A stretch of 64,000 nt of DNA from Fremontodendron californicum (GCA_030761205.1 JAULJL010000015.1:11909501-11973500), one strand, 5' to 3'; counted from the stretch's first letter, positions 19,940-31,890 are shown. A program made the numbers and translations. Notes: generated by a model not told the origin, from the sequence alone.

Positions 19940-22900
19940 TTGATAGAGTATCGAGATATCTTTGCTTGGACTTACAAAGAGATGCCGGGACTTGATCCAA
20001 AAGTAGCTATGCATCATCTGGCTGTCAAGAAAAGTGTCCGACCTATCAAACAAGCTCAACGACGTTTCTATCCTGACTTGATCCCCCAAATTGAAGCTGA
20101 GGTCAATAAGCTCATCAAAGCTGGCTTTATTAGAGAAGTCAAGTATCCCACTTGGATCTCAAATATTGTTCCAGTGAGAAAGAAAAATGGTCAACTTCGA
20201 GTTTGTGTAGATTTTCGAGATTTGAACAATGCTTGTCCAAAGGACGACTTTCCTCTCCCTATAACAGAAATAATGGTTGATGCTACAACTGGCCATGAAG
20301 CTTTGTCATTTATGGATGGATCGTCTGGTTATAATCAAATTCGCATGGCTCCAAGAGATGAAGAACTTACCGCATTTCAAACTCCAAAAGGAATATACTA
20401 TTACAAAGTTATGCCGTTTGGGTTAAAGAATGCAGGTGCTACTTATCAAAGAGCAATGCAAAAGATCTTTGATGATATGCTGCACAAAAATGTTGAATGT
20501 TATGTTGATGACTTGGTAGTAAAGTCAAAGAAAAAATCCGATCATCTTGCTGATCTTCGCCAAGTGTTTGAAAGATTGCGCAGATACCAATTGAAAATGA
20601 ATCCGCTCAAGTGTGCGTTCGGAGTATCCTCGGGTAAGTTTTTGGGGTTCATCGTACGACATCGTGGGATTGAGACCGATCAATCAAAAATAGATGCAAT
20701 CATGAAAATGCCTGAACCGCGCAATCTGCATGAACTTAAAAGTCTGCAAGGAAGATTGGCATATATCCGACGCTTTATCTCAAACTTGGCTGGTCGATGT
20801 CAACCATTTAGTCGGCTAATGAAGAAGGATGTCCCTTTTGTCTGGGATGAGGCCTACAGTAATGCTTTTAAGAGCATTAAGACCTTTTTGTTACAACCAC
20901 CTATTCTGAAGGCACCTATACCAGGACAGCCGTTAATCCTTTATATTGCTGCACAAGAACGTTCCTTAGGAGCATTGTTGGCACAAGAGAATGATGAAGG
21001 AAAAGAAACTGCACTCTACTACCTTAGTAGAACTCTTAATGGCGCTGAATTAAATTATTCTCCCATTGAAAAGACTTGCTTGTCATTGATGTTTGCAGTT
21101 AAAAAGCTGAGGCATTATTTGCAAGCTCATTCTGTTCGTTTGATTTCGCGAGCAGATCCCCTCAAATATCTCATGTCCAAGTCTGTGCTCAGTGAAAGAT
21201 TGGCAAAATGGGCTCTTTTGCTACAAGAGTTCGATATTACTTATATTCCACAAAAGGCCGTTAAAGGGCAAGCACTTGTCGATTTCCTTGCAAACCATCC
21301 GATTCCAGATGATTGGGAATTCTCTGAAGATCTCCCAGATGAAGAAGCTCTTTTTATCGAAATCCCCAGGCCATGGAAACTATTTTTTGATGGGGCTGCC
21401 CGTCAAGATGGAGCTGGAGCAGGTGTTGTCTTTGTCACTTCGGAAGGAGATGTATTGCCTTATGCATTTACTCTCACTGAAAATTGTTCCAACAATGTAG
21501 CAGAATACCAAGCTCTGATCATTGGATTGGAAATGACAGTGGATATGAAGATCACTCAACTTAAAGTGTTTGGGGATTCCAAATTGGTCATCAACCAACT
21601 TCTTTCACTTTACGAAGTTAAGAAGCCAGACCTCTTACCATATGTCAACTATGCGAAGAAGATTTTGGAATGGTTTGACAATGTAAGCTTGGAACATGTA
21701 CCAAGAAGAGAGAACAAGCAAGCAGATTCTCTAGCTAATCTAGCATCAGCTCTTGCCATGCCAAGTGTAGAAGTAAAAGTCCCTCTTTGCAAACGATGGA
21801 TTTTGCCTCCAGTTGATTTTAAAGATAATAATATGGAATCCAATGTTGTTTCAGTTTGCGAAGTTGAAAAAGAAGATTGGAGACAACCATTGATTGATTA
21901 TTTAGAGCATGGAAGGCTACCCAATGATCCAAGGCATAAAACAGAAGTGAAACGTCGAGCTCCTCGATTTATTTACTTCAAGGGTACGCTCTATCGCCGC
22001 TCTTTTGATGGTGTCTTCCTTCGATGTTTAGGAGAAGATGAAGTATCCAAAACCTTACAAGAAGTTCATTCAGGAATTTGTGGTGCACATCAGTCTGGAG
22101 CTAAATTGCACTTTCAAATAAAAAGAATGGGATACTACTGGCCAACAATGGTAAAGGATAGCATAGACTACTCCAAGAAATGTCAAGTTTGTCAGTTTCA
22201 TGCAAACTTCATCCATCAACCTCCTGAACCATTACATCCGACACTCACATCTTGGCCGTTCGATGCTTGGGGACTTGATTTGGTAGGACCATTACCTAAG
22301 AGTTCACTAGGGCATATGTATATACTTGCCGCTACAGATTACTTTTCAAAGTGGGCAGAAGTGGCACTTTAAGTAAAAAAAGAAACTGTTGCAACTTTTA
22401 TCAGGACAAACATCATTTATCGGTATGGTGTACCTCGTCACATCATAACTGATAATGGGAAGCAGTTTGACATGAGCAAATTATGTGCACAGTTTGACTT
22501 CAAGCAGTACAAGTCTTCAATGCAGCATGCTCCAGCAGACAGATTAGCAGAAGCTTTTAACAAGACTTTGTGCAATCTTCTCAAGAAAGTTGTTAACCAT
22601 TCAAAGAGAGATTGGCATGAAAGGATAGGAGAAGCTCTGTGGGCTTATCGAACTACATATCGCACACCAACTCAAGCCACTCCGTATGCACTTGTTTATG
22701 GTGTAGAAGTTGTTCTACCACTTGAGCGACAAATTCCATCATTGAGGATTGCAATCCAGGAAGATCTTCCTAGTGAAGACAATGTAGTCTTACGTTTGGA
22801 AGAATTAGAAGCACTGAATGAGAAAAGGTTGGAAGCCCAACAACGCTTGGAGTGCTATCAAGCTCGACTATCCAAAGCTTTTAATAAGAAAGTCAAGCAG

Positions 22901-23107
22901 CGATCTTTCCAAGTTGGATATTTAGTGCTTGCTGTAAGAAGACCCATAAATACTTCACATCGTATTGGCAACAAGTTCCTTTCAAAATGGGATGGACCAT
23001 ACGTTGTTCGAGAAGTTTATACCAATGGTGCATACAAAATTGTTGATCAAGATGGTGTCAAAGTTGGACCGATCAATGGAAAGTTTTTGAAGCGTTACTA
23101 TGCTTAA
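19940..23107 (+). pseudogene. Tat pol: RT, RNase H, archaeal-type RNase H, integrase
   Basis: The first 810 codons carry the reverse transcriptase (VCVDFRDLNNACPKDDFPLP, catalytic YVDD at residues 188-191), a first RNase H (LILYIAAQERSLGALLAQE), a second archaeal-type RNase H (KLFFDGAARQDGAGAGVVF ... VAEYQALIIGLEMT ... FGDSKLVINQL) and the start of integrase (zinc-binding HSGICGAHQ...CQVCQ, first catalytic Asp in GLDLVGP). An in-frame TAA at 22370-22372 interrupts integrase. The same frame resumes with the second Asp (ITDNGKQF) and Glu (LAEAFNK), then a C-terminal domain to the stop at 23107. One nonsense codon is therefore the only lesion in this part. Confidence 0.9.
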
Positions 23108-23616
23108 AGAAGATATTGCTCCTAAGCAAGAGCTTAAACTGTTGTATGTTTCTCCTAAGCAAGAGCTTAAACTGTCGTATGTTGCTCCTAAGCACGAGCT
23201 TAAACTGCACATTCAAAAAAAAAAAAAGATGAACTACGTTATGACTTGATCCTTCAAATTCGAAGGTACGTAGGCAGCTTGGTTTCATTGCCAAGTTCAG
23301 TCCAAAAAAAAAAATTTGATTCAAATATTATCTTTTGTTCACTTGAAAGTATCATGATAATTCTCCATTCAAATTTCATGATTCAAATTATTTTTCAAGT
23401 AAAACAAATCTTTTGCAAATTAAAGATCTTTGGGAATTTAATTTGTAGTCCATACATGATGCAAAAAATGCTTCAGAAAATGCAAAAGAAAGATGATATA
23501 TGGAGAAAAAGAAATTTAACTTCATTTCAAACTTGAAAAGAACTTACAATAAAAAAAAAACTAGCAAGCCTAAGAACTAATATAAATTTCAAAAAAAAAG
23601 TTACATCAAAAGGGAT

Positions 23617-26395
23617 TCAGGGCTTCCATTTGAAATTCTTCAAGTCGTCTCGAGAGGCTTCCAACATATTTCGTAACAAATCTAAGTTTTTGGCTTCATC
23701 CTCAGTAAGGGTAGTAATAGACTCAACAGAATTCATCTCTTCACGAATCTTGGAGGTGTCGTTCTTCTTCTTTTCAGTTCATCTTCAGTTTCTTGGAGCG
23801 AAGATTCAAGTCTATGTTTTTTGCGTTGCAAAGTAATGAACTCTTGCTCTATATCTGCCAAGTTCGACTGCAGGGTGTTAAAGTTCTCAACAGTCTTATG
23901 TTCAAGTAACATTGAATCTTTAAGTCGAATTTCAAGTGCTTGAAGTCTTTCAATTCTATCCTTGGATGAAGAAATGGAAGATTCAAGCTCATTAAACTTC
24001 TGGACTTGTGTAAAGTAGTCTTCCACCATGCCTTTCAATAAGGATGAATCAACGGACTTAATTGCTTCTATTGCATCAAAGATCTTGTGGACATCACTAG
24101 TAAGTGAAGAAACCCGATCAAAAGAAGCGCGAATAATCCTTGGTTGAATGCTTTCCCACAAAATAGTTGCAAGCTTCAACTGACTATCGGATATCACTTT
24201 TTCAGCACTAAACTTAGAAAATTCTGGAAGGGCGAGATGACTAGCTTCAACATGAGGGCCTGTGGAAGTCTTCACTATAGGGGAAGTATTATTAACAATC
24301 ACATTAGGGCAAGCATCTTCTTGGTTGGAAACGGCACTTGAAACATTATTTCTGATCTTAGCTACAAGTTTGTTGAACTTATGCGAACTAGAAACTGAAG
24401 CTTCACTTTTGGCGGGGGATATATCACCTTGAAAGGATTCCCTTGGCCTGGTTCGCTTCCAATGTCTTTCATGATCACTCTCATCAATTGAATCTTCAAC
24501 GATCGCATTATGCTTCCCTTCGATGACTTTCGGTAAAACCCTTTGTCATTCATCAACTAATGACACTGATCGAGGAACTTCTTGTGAAGTCTTCACATGC
24601 TCCTCTGTTAAATCTATAGTGGACGAGACTTTGGCTTTATTGGATTTGTCTTGCGAAATCTCTAAAGACTTTTTCTTAACATCCTTTGGAGGTTATCTTC
24701 TCTTTGATGGTGATGTACGGATGCTCAAAATCAAAATATCAATAAAATGCTCAAGATATGGCTCATGAACTTTGGACCACCATTCCATGTATCTTGCGGT
24801 TGCATGATCATTAGGATTTAGAGAACGTGCTGGAGAGATCAATCTGGACTTTGTATGAGAACGAGTGCAAATCCTCCAAAACCTACATAGATCATCCACA
24901 GATCTAGAACGAATGTCTTCCTTAAGAGCTCCGAGAATATCTTGACAAAACCCAAATTGTCTCCCGAATCGATGAGGACTGTAAGGTTCTACAATGATGG
25001 CTTGGTTACATCGGGCAGGCAAATAGCTCGAACGAACATTAACAAGGTAGCCATGATTGATCTTACTAAGAGCGTCATCATCAACAATCACTTCATCCCT
25101 ATTTCTGGGATATAAGTTAGCATTCCACACTATGCCACTATGAATCAACTTGCGGGCGTCATAATCCTCAAAGTATTTGGCTCCACCTTCTCCTGAAAAC
25201 TTGCTCATCAAAGGCCCATATACATCATCTGGATTTTGAAAGTGAGTCCGGAAGTAATAACTTAGCCACCCATAAATATAGTGAATTGGAAAACACGCAT
25301 CTGAAGAGCCCGCTTGAGTAGAAAGTGTGATTCGGTTTAGTCCATGGTAAATATTGGCTAACATCGGGATCGCGAGATTAACAGTTCTTCCAATCGCCAT
25401 CAGGCTGGCTATCTTAAATGTCTCTGGCCGAACAAATTCTGAATCTTTACTTGGGAAAACGAAAACACAAATTCAACAAGAAAGGAAGGCAGCTAAATAA
25501 GTGTCTGTTGTTAAACTTTCTTTGATTCCAAGTGTAGTGAATGCTCCATCTCCTGCCATTCCCCGACCTTGGTATTTCCAAAGAATCCCAGTAGGGTTAT
25601 GTGTAGCTTTTGGACGAACAAGCTTCTTTGCTTTTCGAGCAGGTGGTTTGGTGTAACGCAATTTCCCTTGAAACCAAAAATTGATCCAATCCTCAATAGA
25701 CACCTTATCCTCCTTGTCTTGCTTCAAAAGATGGAATGCAGCAAATAGATATTCACAACATCTCGGGATGAATCTTCCCTTGTTATCAAAGCCAATCAAT
25801 TTGGCAGCACAAGGAATGACTTCATCATAAAATATGCCGTGAATGGGCAAACCGCCTAGCCTATGCAAATCCCATAAGGAGATGGAAGCTTCCCCAGTAG
25901 CAAGGTGGACAGTATTGGTAGCCGGGCACCAAGCTTCACAAAAAGCGCGAATGACGTCCTTGTTGTGATCATAAGTGTATAATGATGCATAAACAACATC
26001 ATATATACTAACAGTCATTAAATTTTTGTTGAAGTGGTATAACACATCTTCAGTCCATTCCCAGTACTTTGGTATGTAACCAAACTCTCCAAGGAAAATC
26101 CCCAATATGATTTTTCGGAGGTGATACGGCTTCCCAACGTGTCAAACTTCTCATGATTAGAAGTATTGACGTGAAGATTAGATTGAAGAGATCTCGCCTT
26201 TGGAGAAGATTGTGAGGTTGGAGAAAGTTCTATCGACCAATCTTCCAAAGTGGTAGGAAAATCAAATGATTTCCAAGCGGACTTATATCTACCCGATATG
26301 GGCTTGTCAGTGGAGAGATATAATCCTTCTTTTATGTCTTCGTCTTCCTTGGAAAAAATCACAAGATAATCTTTGTGATCTTTGAAGTATACCAT
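23617..26395 (-). pseudogene. Antisense PMD gene inside the Tat element
   Basis: Read on the minus strand from ATG 26395 (MVYFKDHKDYLVIFSKEDED) it encodes a long aminotransferase-like/plant mobile domain protein. Its parts are an N-terminal segment, the PMD core (YIPKYWEWTEDVLYHFN, AFCEAWCPATNTVHLATGEA, LWDLHRLGGLPIHG, RCCEYLFAAFHLLKQ), a C-terminal half (MLANIYHGLNRIT, YGWLSYYFRTHF, DLCRFWRICTRS) and a coiled-coil tail (SSISSSKDRIERLQALEIRL, ending NFKWKP). Lesions are a frameshift near 26100, a TGA at 25473-25475 (24 clean codons follow it), and stops or shifts near 24690 and 24550. Extra antisense ORFs are known in some Tat-lineage elements. Whether the protein helps the element is unknown. 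Confidence 0.75.
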
Positions 26396-26461
26396 GATGA
26401 TTCTACAAAAAAAAAAAAAAAATGTCAAAGTAGGTAGAGAATTAAAAAAAAAAAAAAACAT

Positions 26462-27216
26462 GGTGGCAAAAAGAACAAGAAACTAAAGTGCTATGATACG
26501 TGTCACTATGCATGGCTTTAAAGTAGAACAATCAATCTTGTTTTAACATGCATGGTTTTAAACCAAAGAAAATAATGCATGGCTTGGATGTAATGTAACA
26601 CTTAGGAGTTATGATGGCGAGACAAGTGGTGCATGAAGGGCTTTGTTTCAAAAAAAAAAAAAGTTACTAAAGTGCTATGATACGTAAAAGAAGTATTATA
26701 TCTATGCATGGCTTTATGATACATAAAAGAAGGATACGTAAAAGAAGTTACTAAAGTACTATGCATGGCTTTATGGTGCAAATGGCAATAAATAACATCA
26801 CGTGCTATGATACTAAAGTGCTACGATACGTAATGTAACACGTACTGTTTTGAAAACAACGGTTAAAGAATCAAATTTTCAAAAGCCGTGGGGGACCACT
26901 TTACGCTGGAACGGTGGTGATTGAAGAAGCGGTTCACCCAAAATTGTGCGTGTGAGAACTGTAATATTGAACTCTGATGCAGATTATTAACCAAATCAAG
27001 CCGCGGTATTGAGTTATCAATGCCACATGCGAAAGCTCCACCGATAACAACTCTGAACATCAAAATTCTACTAATCTTATAAAGACTGGTTTTAGAGTTT
27101 TCAAAAAAAAAATAATAATAAAAATAAAGAGGGAAGTGATTTCAAGAAGTTACGAACCTCGGTTAAGAGAATTGCTGATGCTTGTTGAAAATACAAAAAT
27201 TCAAAGACCCCAGGGC
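26462..27216. other. Leader region of the antisense transcript
   Basis: This lies between the antisense ATG and its likely TATA box. On the minus strand a possible 5' splice site (CCGAG/GTTCGT) occurs near 27157. Forward-strand repeats of GTGCTATGATACGT and ATGCATGGCTTT occur between 26490 and 26840. No convincing protein is visible. Confidence 0.4.
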
Positions 27217-27228
27217 AGTTTATATAGT
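27217..27228 (-). promoter_or_regulatory. TATA box of a probable antisense promoter
   Basis: The minus strand reads CTACTATATAAACTGCC, a strong plant TATA context, about 820 bp upstream of the antisense PMD start codon and pointing toward it. It would allow the antisense gene to be expressed without the LTR promoters. Confidence 0.45.
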
Positions 27229-27590
27229 AGCTTTAGTTGAAATCCCAATTCGAATACAAGTCAAGACTTGTATTTGGATTTGAAGAAAACTAAGCTGGAG
27301 GCATGCGACTTCATGGACTTTGAAAGTTAAAGTCCCAATTGGACTACAATACAAGACCAGCATAAAACTGGAGGTTGAGTCCTAGTTGGATTATATGAGA
27401 ATAATGCAAAAGTGTAAGGATTTGTAAGTTGCATAAATATATATATATATATATGCTAAATCAAAATTAATTTTTTTTTCTCGTATACAAAATCATATGA
27501 GAATAATGCAAATAAATTTTGACATCAAAAAATAAATCAAAAATGTCAAGATTTGTTCACTTTCTACACTCAACAAAAATCGTGTACGTG

Positions 27591-29406
27591 TGATAACTCG
27601 TATAATTATATAGTTTTTAGTTATTGTTTTGTGTCAAATACGAGTTATTATTGCTTAGTCTAATCGTGTTTATGATTTTTTATATTTTTATGTAATTTGG
27701 TGTTTTTCACGAGTTTCTTTGAGTGATTTCAGATTACTAGGTTAAATCAACAATTAAGGGCAAATCCAGTTCAGTTCCAGTTTCGACATCTTTTGCCATA
27801 TCAGCTATATCTGGAGTTTCACTGAAGCAATAAGGCTGAAATTTTAACCGTGCAAAGTTAAGAGGCATATCTATCTTTTTCATGTTTTACACTTCTTGAA
27901 ACGGAGTCGTTTTCCCTAGCGAAATCGACCATCAAGTTGGCTGATGTGCAATGACGTCTGTGCTAACCTGTTTTCGTATTTTGCCCATATCTTCTTATCC
28001 ACATCAGCAAATGAGCTGATTCCAACGGCTATGGATCAGTAACTGATAGGGAAACATTGTTCTAGAAGACCATGTGATCAGATCAGGCCTCTAATTGACA
28101 AAATCGACCATCAAGTTGGCTGATCAAAATTGTCATACAATATGACGAAAATTGTTAGAAAAATGCACCCACCTATTATACCTACCTTTGAAATTTGTAA
28201 AGCTTGTCTCTTGTCATTTAGCCCTCCAAAATGTGTATAAATAGAGGGCCTTGGATGATTGTAGAGGATCATATTGTACATTGGTAGGATATTAGCCATT
28301 GTAATAAAATTCTCTAAGTTTTCTTCTTTTTTCTTTTCTCTAGTTTTCTTTTTCTTTATTTTCTTCTTCTTCTTTCTTTCTTTTATTTCCTTCTTAGATT
28401 CTCTTTAATTTTATGTTTATGTTTACAATGCCTATGCTAGGCTAAACTTCTATTTGGTTAAGGGTGATTTCAAAGCCCTAGACATGTTTTGTGATTGATT
28501 TTTAGATTCTATCTATCATTAATTTTCTATCAAAGTTGCTTATGTTCTTCTACAAGAATTGTTCATGATGTTGTCTTGATTTATTTAGGTGTACAACTAG
28601 ATAGATCTTGATAATTATCTATTGCTAGTTTAGGAATCTTGATCCGTGTAATTGTCTTGATTTCCTATTCATAAGTGGCAATTTGTGATTAATGATTATG
28701 GTCAAGTTTTCAATAATTGCAAAGTGGAACATAACCTAAGTTGAACAATCCGAGCTTATGTGTTTGTTGCTTAGATCAACCTATCTTTCTCATCATAAAG
28801 CTGCCATTAAATTGAATTTAGAGAGCTTATTCTAGGTTGTTTAATGGTTAGAGATTAAATAGAGAGCTTGTTCTATTTAACGACAAACTAAGGAAAGATT
28901 GGGATAACAGAGCTTGTTGTTATCTACGGTTGTTAACTTTGATAGTTGGTTGATATTGATAGATCTGAAATTGATTCTTAATGATGTGTAGTGGTGGAGA
29001 ATGAAACCTTAACCATATTTTTCATATTTGATTCTTCTTACTTACTTGTTTTCTTACTTTTAGTTTGCTTATTTTTAAAAGTATATTTATTTTTATTGGT
29101 TGGTTATACCGCCTAATTTGTATATTAACTTTGTTTTATTTTTATTGGCTGGTTATACCGCCTAATTTAGTATATATATTTTTATTGGCTGGTTATACCG
29201 CCTTGCATCTTATTCTTATTATTTACTTTAGTTTAAATCTGGCTTCAAAAACCCCTTTTCTTTTATTGTTCTTGAATTTAAGTTTTAAACTATTAACTTA
29301 TAAACTAAAACCCAATCCCTGAGGACTCGACCCTTGCTAACTACTATACTTACAATTTATCTTTTTAGTGCAAGGTTAAATAAGATACACTCTTTTGGGT
29401 GCATCC
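27591..29406 (+). repeat. 5' LTR of the LOG-carrying element
   Basis: It begins TGATAACTCG. A TATA box (TATAAATAG) lies at 28236. The final base differs from the 3' LTR (GCATCC against GCATCA). Near the 3' end is a threefold repeat of TATTGGYTGGTTATACCGCC (about 29093-29203). The ORF at 29065-29322 is within the LTR and recurs in the 3' LTR only as repeat sequence. Confidence 0.9.
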
Positions 29407-29412
29407 AATTTT

Positions 29413-29430
29413 TGGCGCCGTTGCCGGGGA
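29413..29430 (+). other. Primer binding site, tRNA-Asp type
   Basis: TGGCGCCGTTGCCGGGGA lies 6 bp after the 5' LTR and is complementary to the 3' end of plant tRNA-Asp (…UCCCCGGCAACGGCGCCA). This primer type is characteristic of Athila elements. Confidence 0.85.
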
Positions 29431-29504
29431 TTGTTTTTTTTAGTTTATTTGTTACTTAGTTTATTCTTATTTTCAGTTCTAATGAGTTTTATTTTCTTGT
29501 ACAT

Positions 29505-30482
29505 ATGGGTTTTTCTTATCAAATTTTGAAAGAAAAAAAAACGATGGAATTGAGCAATCTAACACTTGAAGAGTTGGTGGCAAACATGAACATGGAGAAT
29601 CAACAAGCCAAGCTCACCTCCCCAGTTCAACAATTGGCCATGGGAGGATGTCAAGGCCATCAAGTGTTCGAAGACCAACAGTATGATCATTACTCAAACA
29701 CTTACCATGAGGGATGGTGGGATCATACTAATTATGGCTACTCGAAAAATTACCAAGAAGTAAATCCTTATGCGAATTACACTCATCCATCTAGCTTTAA
29801 TCAATCATGGTCTCAAGAACCAGATCTTCTTCAACAACCACATATGACTCAAAACTCAGGTACTTCTTTAGAAGATCTTGTCGATTCTCTTGTTACTAAT
29901 ACTTTGCAATTTCAACAGGAAACAAGGGCAAGCATCCAGAGTTTGGAAAAGCAAATGAGCCTATTGGCTAGTAGTATGGTGGAATTAGTAGCAGAAAGAT
30001 CTCTAGCACTCCCTTCCCAAACGGTGATTAACCCAAAGGAGAATGCTACTATTGTGACCTTGAGAAATGAGGAACAAGATGAGGATGAGACAAAACCAAA
30101 GATGGATTCACTTCTTGAGGATAATGAAGCCACCATTCAAATTGAGATTACTTTGACACCTCAGGTAGCTTTTAAGGTTCTTATTTCTACTAATGTTCCT
30201 TCTCCACTTTTTCCTAGCAGATTTGCAAAGTCCAAGAAGGAGGAACATGAACAACAATTTTTGGAAACCTTAAACAGCTTGCTTGTGGATGCCATTAGAC
30301 AAGTACCAAGATATGCACAATTCCTCAAAGAGCTATACCCCACCAAGAATGATGAAATAATACGTGTGGGGGAGAATGCATTGGCTGTTTTGCAAAGAAA
30401 ACTTCCTCCAAAACGCAAAAATCCGAGAAGTTTCATGTCTAAGCCAAAAGATCCTAAAAAGCCAAGAAGGGGAATTGGCTAG
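29505..30482 (+). CDS. Athila-like gag remnant
   Basis: The open frame of 325 codons could start at 29505 or at MELSNLTLEELVANMN (29544). Residues about 120-165 form a short helical segment (LQFQQETRASIQSLEKQMSL) followed by NPKENATIVTLRNEEQDEDE, matching the Athila Gag region that follows the capsid domain. The final part (RFAKSKKEEHEQQFLETLN ... VPRYAQFLKELYPTKND ... ALAVLQRKLPPK) matches the Athila segment just before the protease. The capsid domain, zinc knuckle and protease are absent. The frame is intact, so a short protein could still be made; whether it can package RNA is unclear. Confidence 0.65.
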   Translation: MGFSYQILKEKKTMELSNLTLEELVANMNMENQQAKLTSPVQQLAMGGCQGHQVFEDQQYDHYSNTYHEGWWDHTNYGYSKNYQEVNPYANYTHPSSFNQSWSQEPDLLQQPHMTQNSGTSLEDLVDSLVTNTLQFQQETRASIQSLEKQMSLLASSMVELVAERSLALPSQTVINPKENATIVTLRNEEQDEDETKPKMDSLLEDNEATIQIEITLTPQVAFKVLISTNVPSPLFPSRFAKSKKEEHEQQFLETLNSLLVDAIRQVPRYAQFLKELYPTKNDEIIRVGENALAVLQRKLPPKRKNPRSFMSKPKDPKKPRRGIG

Positions 30483-30584
30483 ACTGGAAACAATCAATCA
30501 AGTGCTAATTGGGGGAGGCAGCCTAATTAGTGAAAGCATTGCCAAACTGCCATCCTCAGATTTGCTCTCTTTTTCTTTATCTTT

Positions 30585-30745
30585 TTCTTATGTTTCTTTG
30601 TTAATTGTGTTTAGTGTTTTTAAGTTCATTTAGGCTGCATAAGTTTATTTTGTTTAATAGTTCTTTTCACTTACACATGATTCTTTCATTTGGGTTAATA
30701 GCATTATATTAATGACAATGTAAAAATTATGTGTGGGGAGAAGAA
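30585..30745 (+). repeat. Direct repeat before the cargo ORFs (copy 1)
   Basis: This AT-rich block includes ACACATGATTCTTTCATTTG, GGGTTAATAG and GTGTGGGGAG. It recurs, diverged, at about 32905-33095 with GTGTGGGGGG. The two copies bracket the cysteine-rich ORF and the LOG ORF. The GTGTGGGG motif resembles the element's own polypurine tract. Confidence 0.65.
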
Positions 30746-30932
30746 TTTAGGATTTTATTTAGAGTGTTTTGTTTTTGACTTTTTTTTTTTATGTTGTTTT
30801 TCTTTCTGATCCTTGTTTTGAAAATAACTAGATGTAAATATAATTTTTTTTTTTACCCCGGTTAAATGGCGGATAACGGTACTCCGTGATTATTTAAATC
30901 GGTTCCATCAGCTACCCACAAAACTGATATTG

Positions 30933-30941
30933 TATATAAAT
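30933..30941 (+). promoter_or_regulatory. TATA-like box before the cysteine-rich ORF
   Basis: TATATAAAT lies about 45 bp upstream of ATG 30986. The ATG is immediately preceded by a pyrimidine run and CAG (TTTTTTTTCAG/G), which could also serve as a splice acceptor for an LTR-driven transcript. Confidence 0.35.
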
Positions 30942-30985
30942 TTCTCTTCCAATTTCTCTTTCATTTTTTTTCATTTTTTTTCAGG

Positions 30986-31522
30986 ATGGATGATATTCTC
31001 ACAAGATTGCAGAAACGATTTCCTCCTTTTCCTCGAAATATTTTACTGAAGCTTTACCAAGTTCGATTTGAAAGATTAAGAATGCTTATGCACAAAGGGA
31101 TTCCTGGAGACATACGTTGGATAATTGAAGCCAAGGTACGTGAAGATGAATATCTTCCTGTTTTGCATTTACCAGGTACAGGTAGAAGCACTTTTGCAAA
31201 GAAGCGACGAGCAAAGCGCATGAGTTCAAATTGCCACAAATGTGCACGATGGACGTGTAACGGTAAATGTCGTTCTATTGGGATTCCGTCCTCTAATCGA
31301 GATGATAAAATTGAATTCATTAAGGATGGACTGAGTAAGGAGAATTTGGGTAATATCCAACTTTCTCTTGAGACGCATCCTAGTGGAGACGTACAAAGAG
31401 AAATTCTTGATTTATGGCCGCAATTCCAAAGGGAATGGCAACATATTGGGAATCTGATGTTAAAAGACCCTGTTTGCCAGCTTGCAAGAAAACTGGATGG
31501 GAAGCATATCCTCGACTCATAG
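30986..31522 (+). CDS. Cysteine-rich basic protein, carlavirus NABP-like
   Basis: The intact ORF of 178 codons begins MDDILTRLQKRFPPFP. Residues 66-78 form a basic block (GRSTFAKKRRAKR). It is followed at once by CHKCARWTCNGKC (Cys 83, 86, 91 and 95; CX2CX4CX3C) and then GIPSSNRDDKIEFIKDGLS. This order (arginine/lysine-rich block, four-cysteine zinc-finger-like motif, GI turn, hydrophobic FI..G segment) is the layout of the small cysteine-rich nucleic-acid-binding proteins of carlaviruses (Betaflexiviridae), which act as RNA-binding, symptom-modifying or silencing-related factors. The spacing differs from the retroviral CX2CX4HX4C knuckle. The C-terminal 60 residues are unassigned. An endogenised viral gene captured by the element is my inference; an unrelated zinc-finger protein remains possible. 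Confidence 0.5.
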   Translation: MDDILTRLQKRFPPFPRNILLKLYQVRFERLRMLMHKGIPGDIRWIIEAKVREDEYLPVLHLPGTGRSTFAKKRRAKRMSSNCHKCARWTCNGKCRSIGIPSSNRDDKIEFIKDGLSKENLGNIQLSLETHPSGDVQREILDLWPQFQREWQHIGNLMLKDPVCQLARKLDGKHILDS

Positions 31523-31890
31523 AAGGCGTTTAAGCCGTTTCTGGACGTAAAACCAGAGAAAGATGTGAGCCACAATCACAACTACAATAAATGACTTCTC
31601 AGCTTTTGGTTTGATTTGCAATAACTTTATTTCGGTTTAATTTACGTGTTATTCGATTTGTGTAATTATTCTCATTTTTTTTATTTGTCTTTTACGGTTG
31701 ATTTTTCTTCTCTTTTTGATTTTCTTCCTGAAATCACGCAAAAATCTTTTGTTAGGTTAACATTTTCTTCTGACAGGTCAGATACACTTTCGGCGACATT
31801 ATTACTCTTGTCTGATTCACTACTCAGTCCTCTATATATTACACCATGTACTCATTCTCTTTCAGGCACTCGAAAAAAAAAAGAAAAAAA

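Noticed and set aside
29065..29322. 85-codon ORF, identical at 36143-36400
   Set aside because: It lies in the two LTRs of one element and is made of the repeated TTGGCTGGTTATACCGCC motif; identity reflects LTR duplication.
30986..31522. Cysteine motif considered as a retroviral Gag zinc knuckle
   Set aside because: The spacing is CX2CX4CX3C with no histidine in the third position, and the ORF is separate from the gag remnant.
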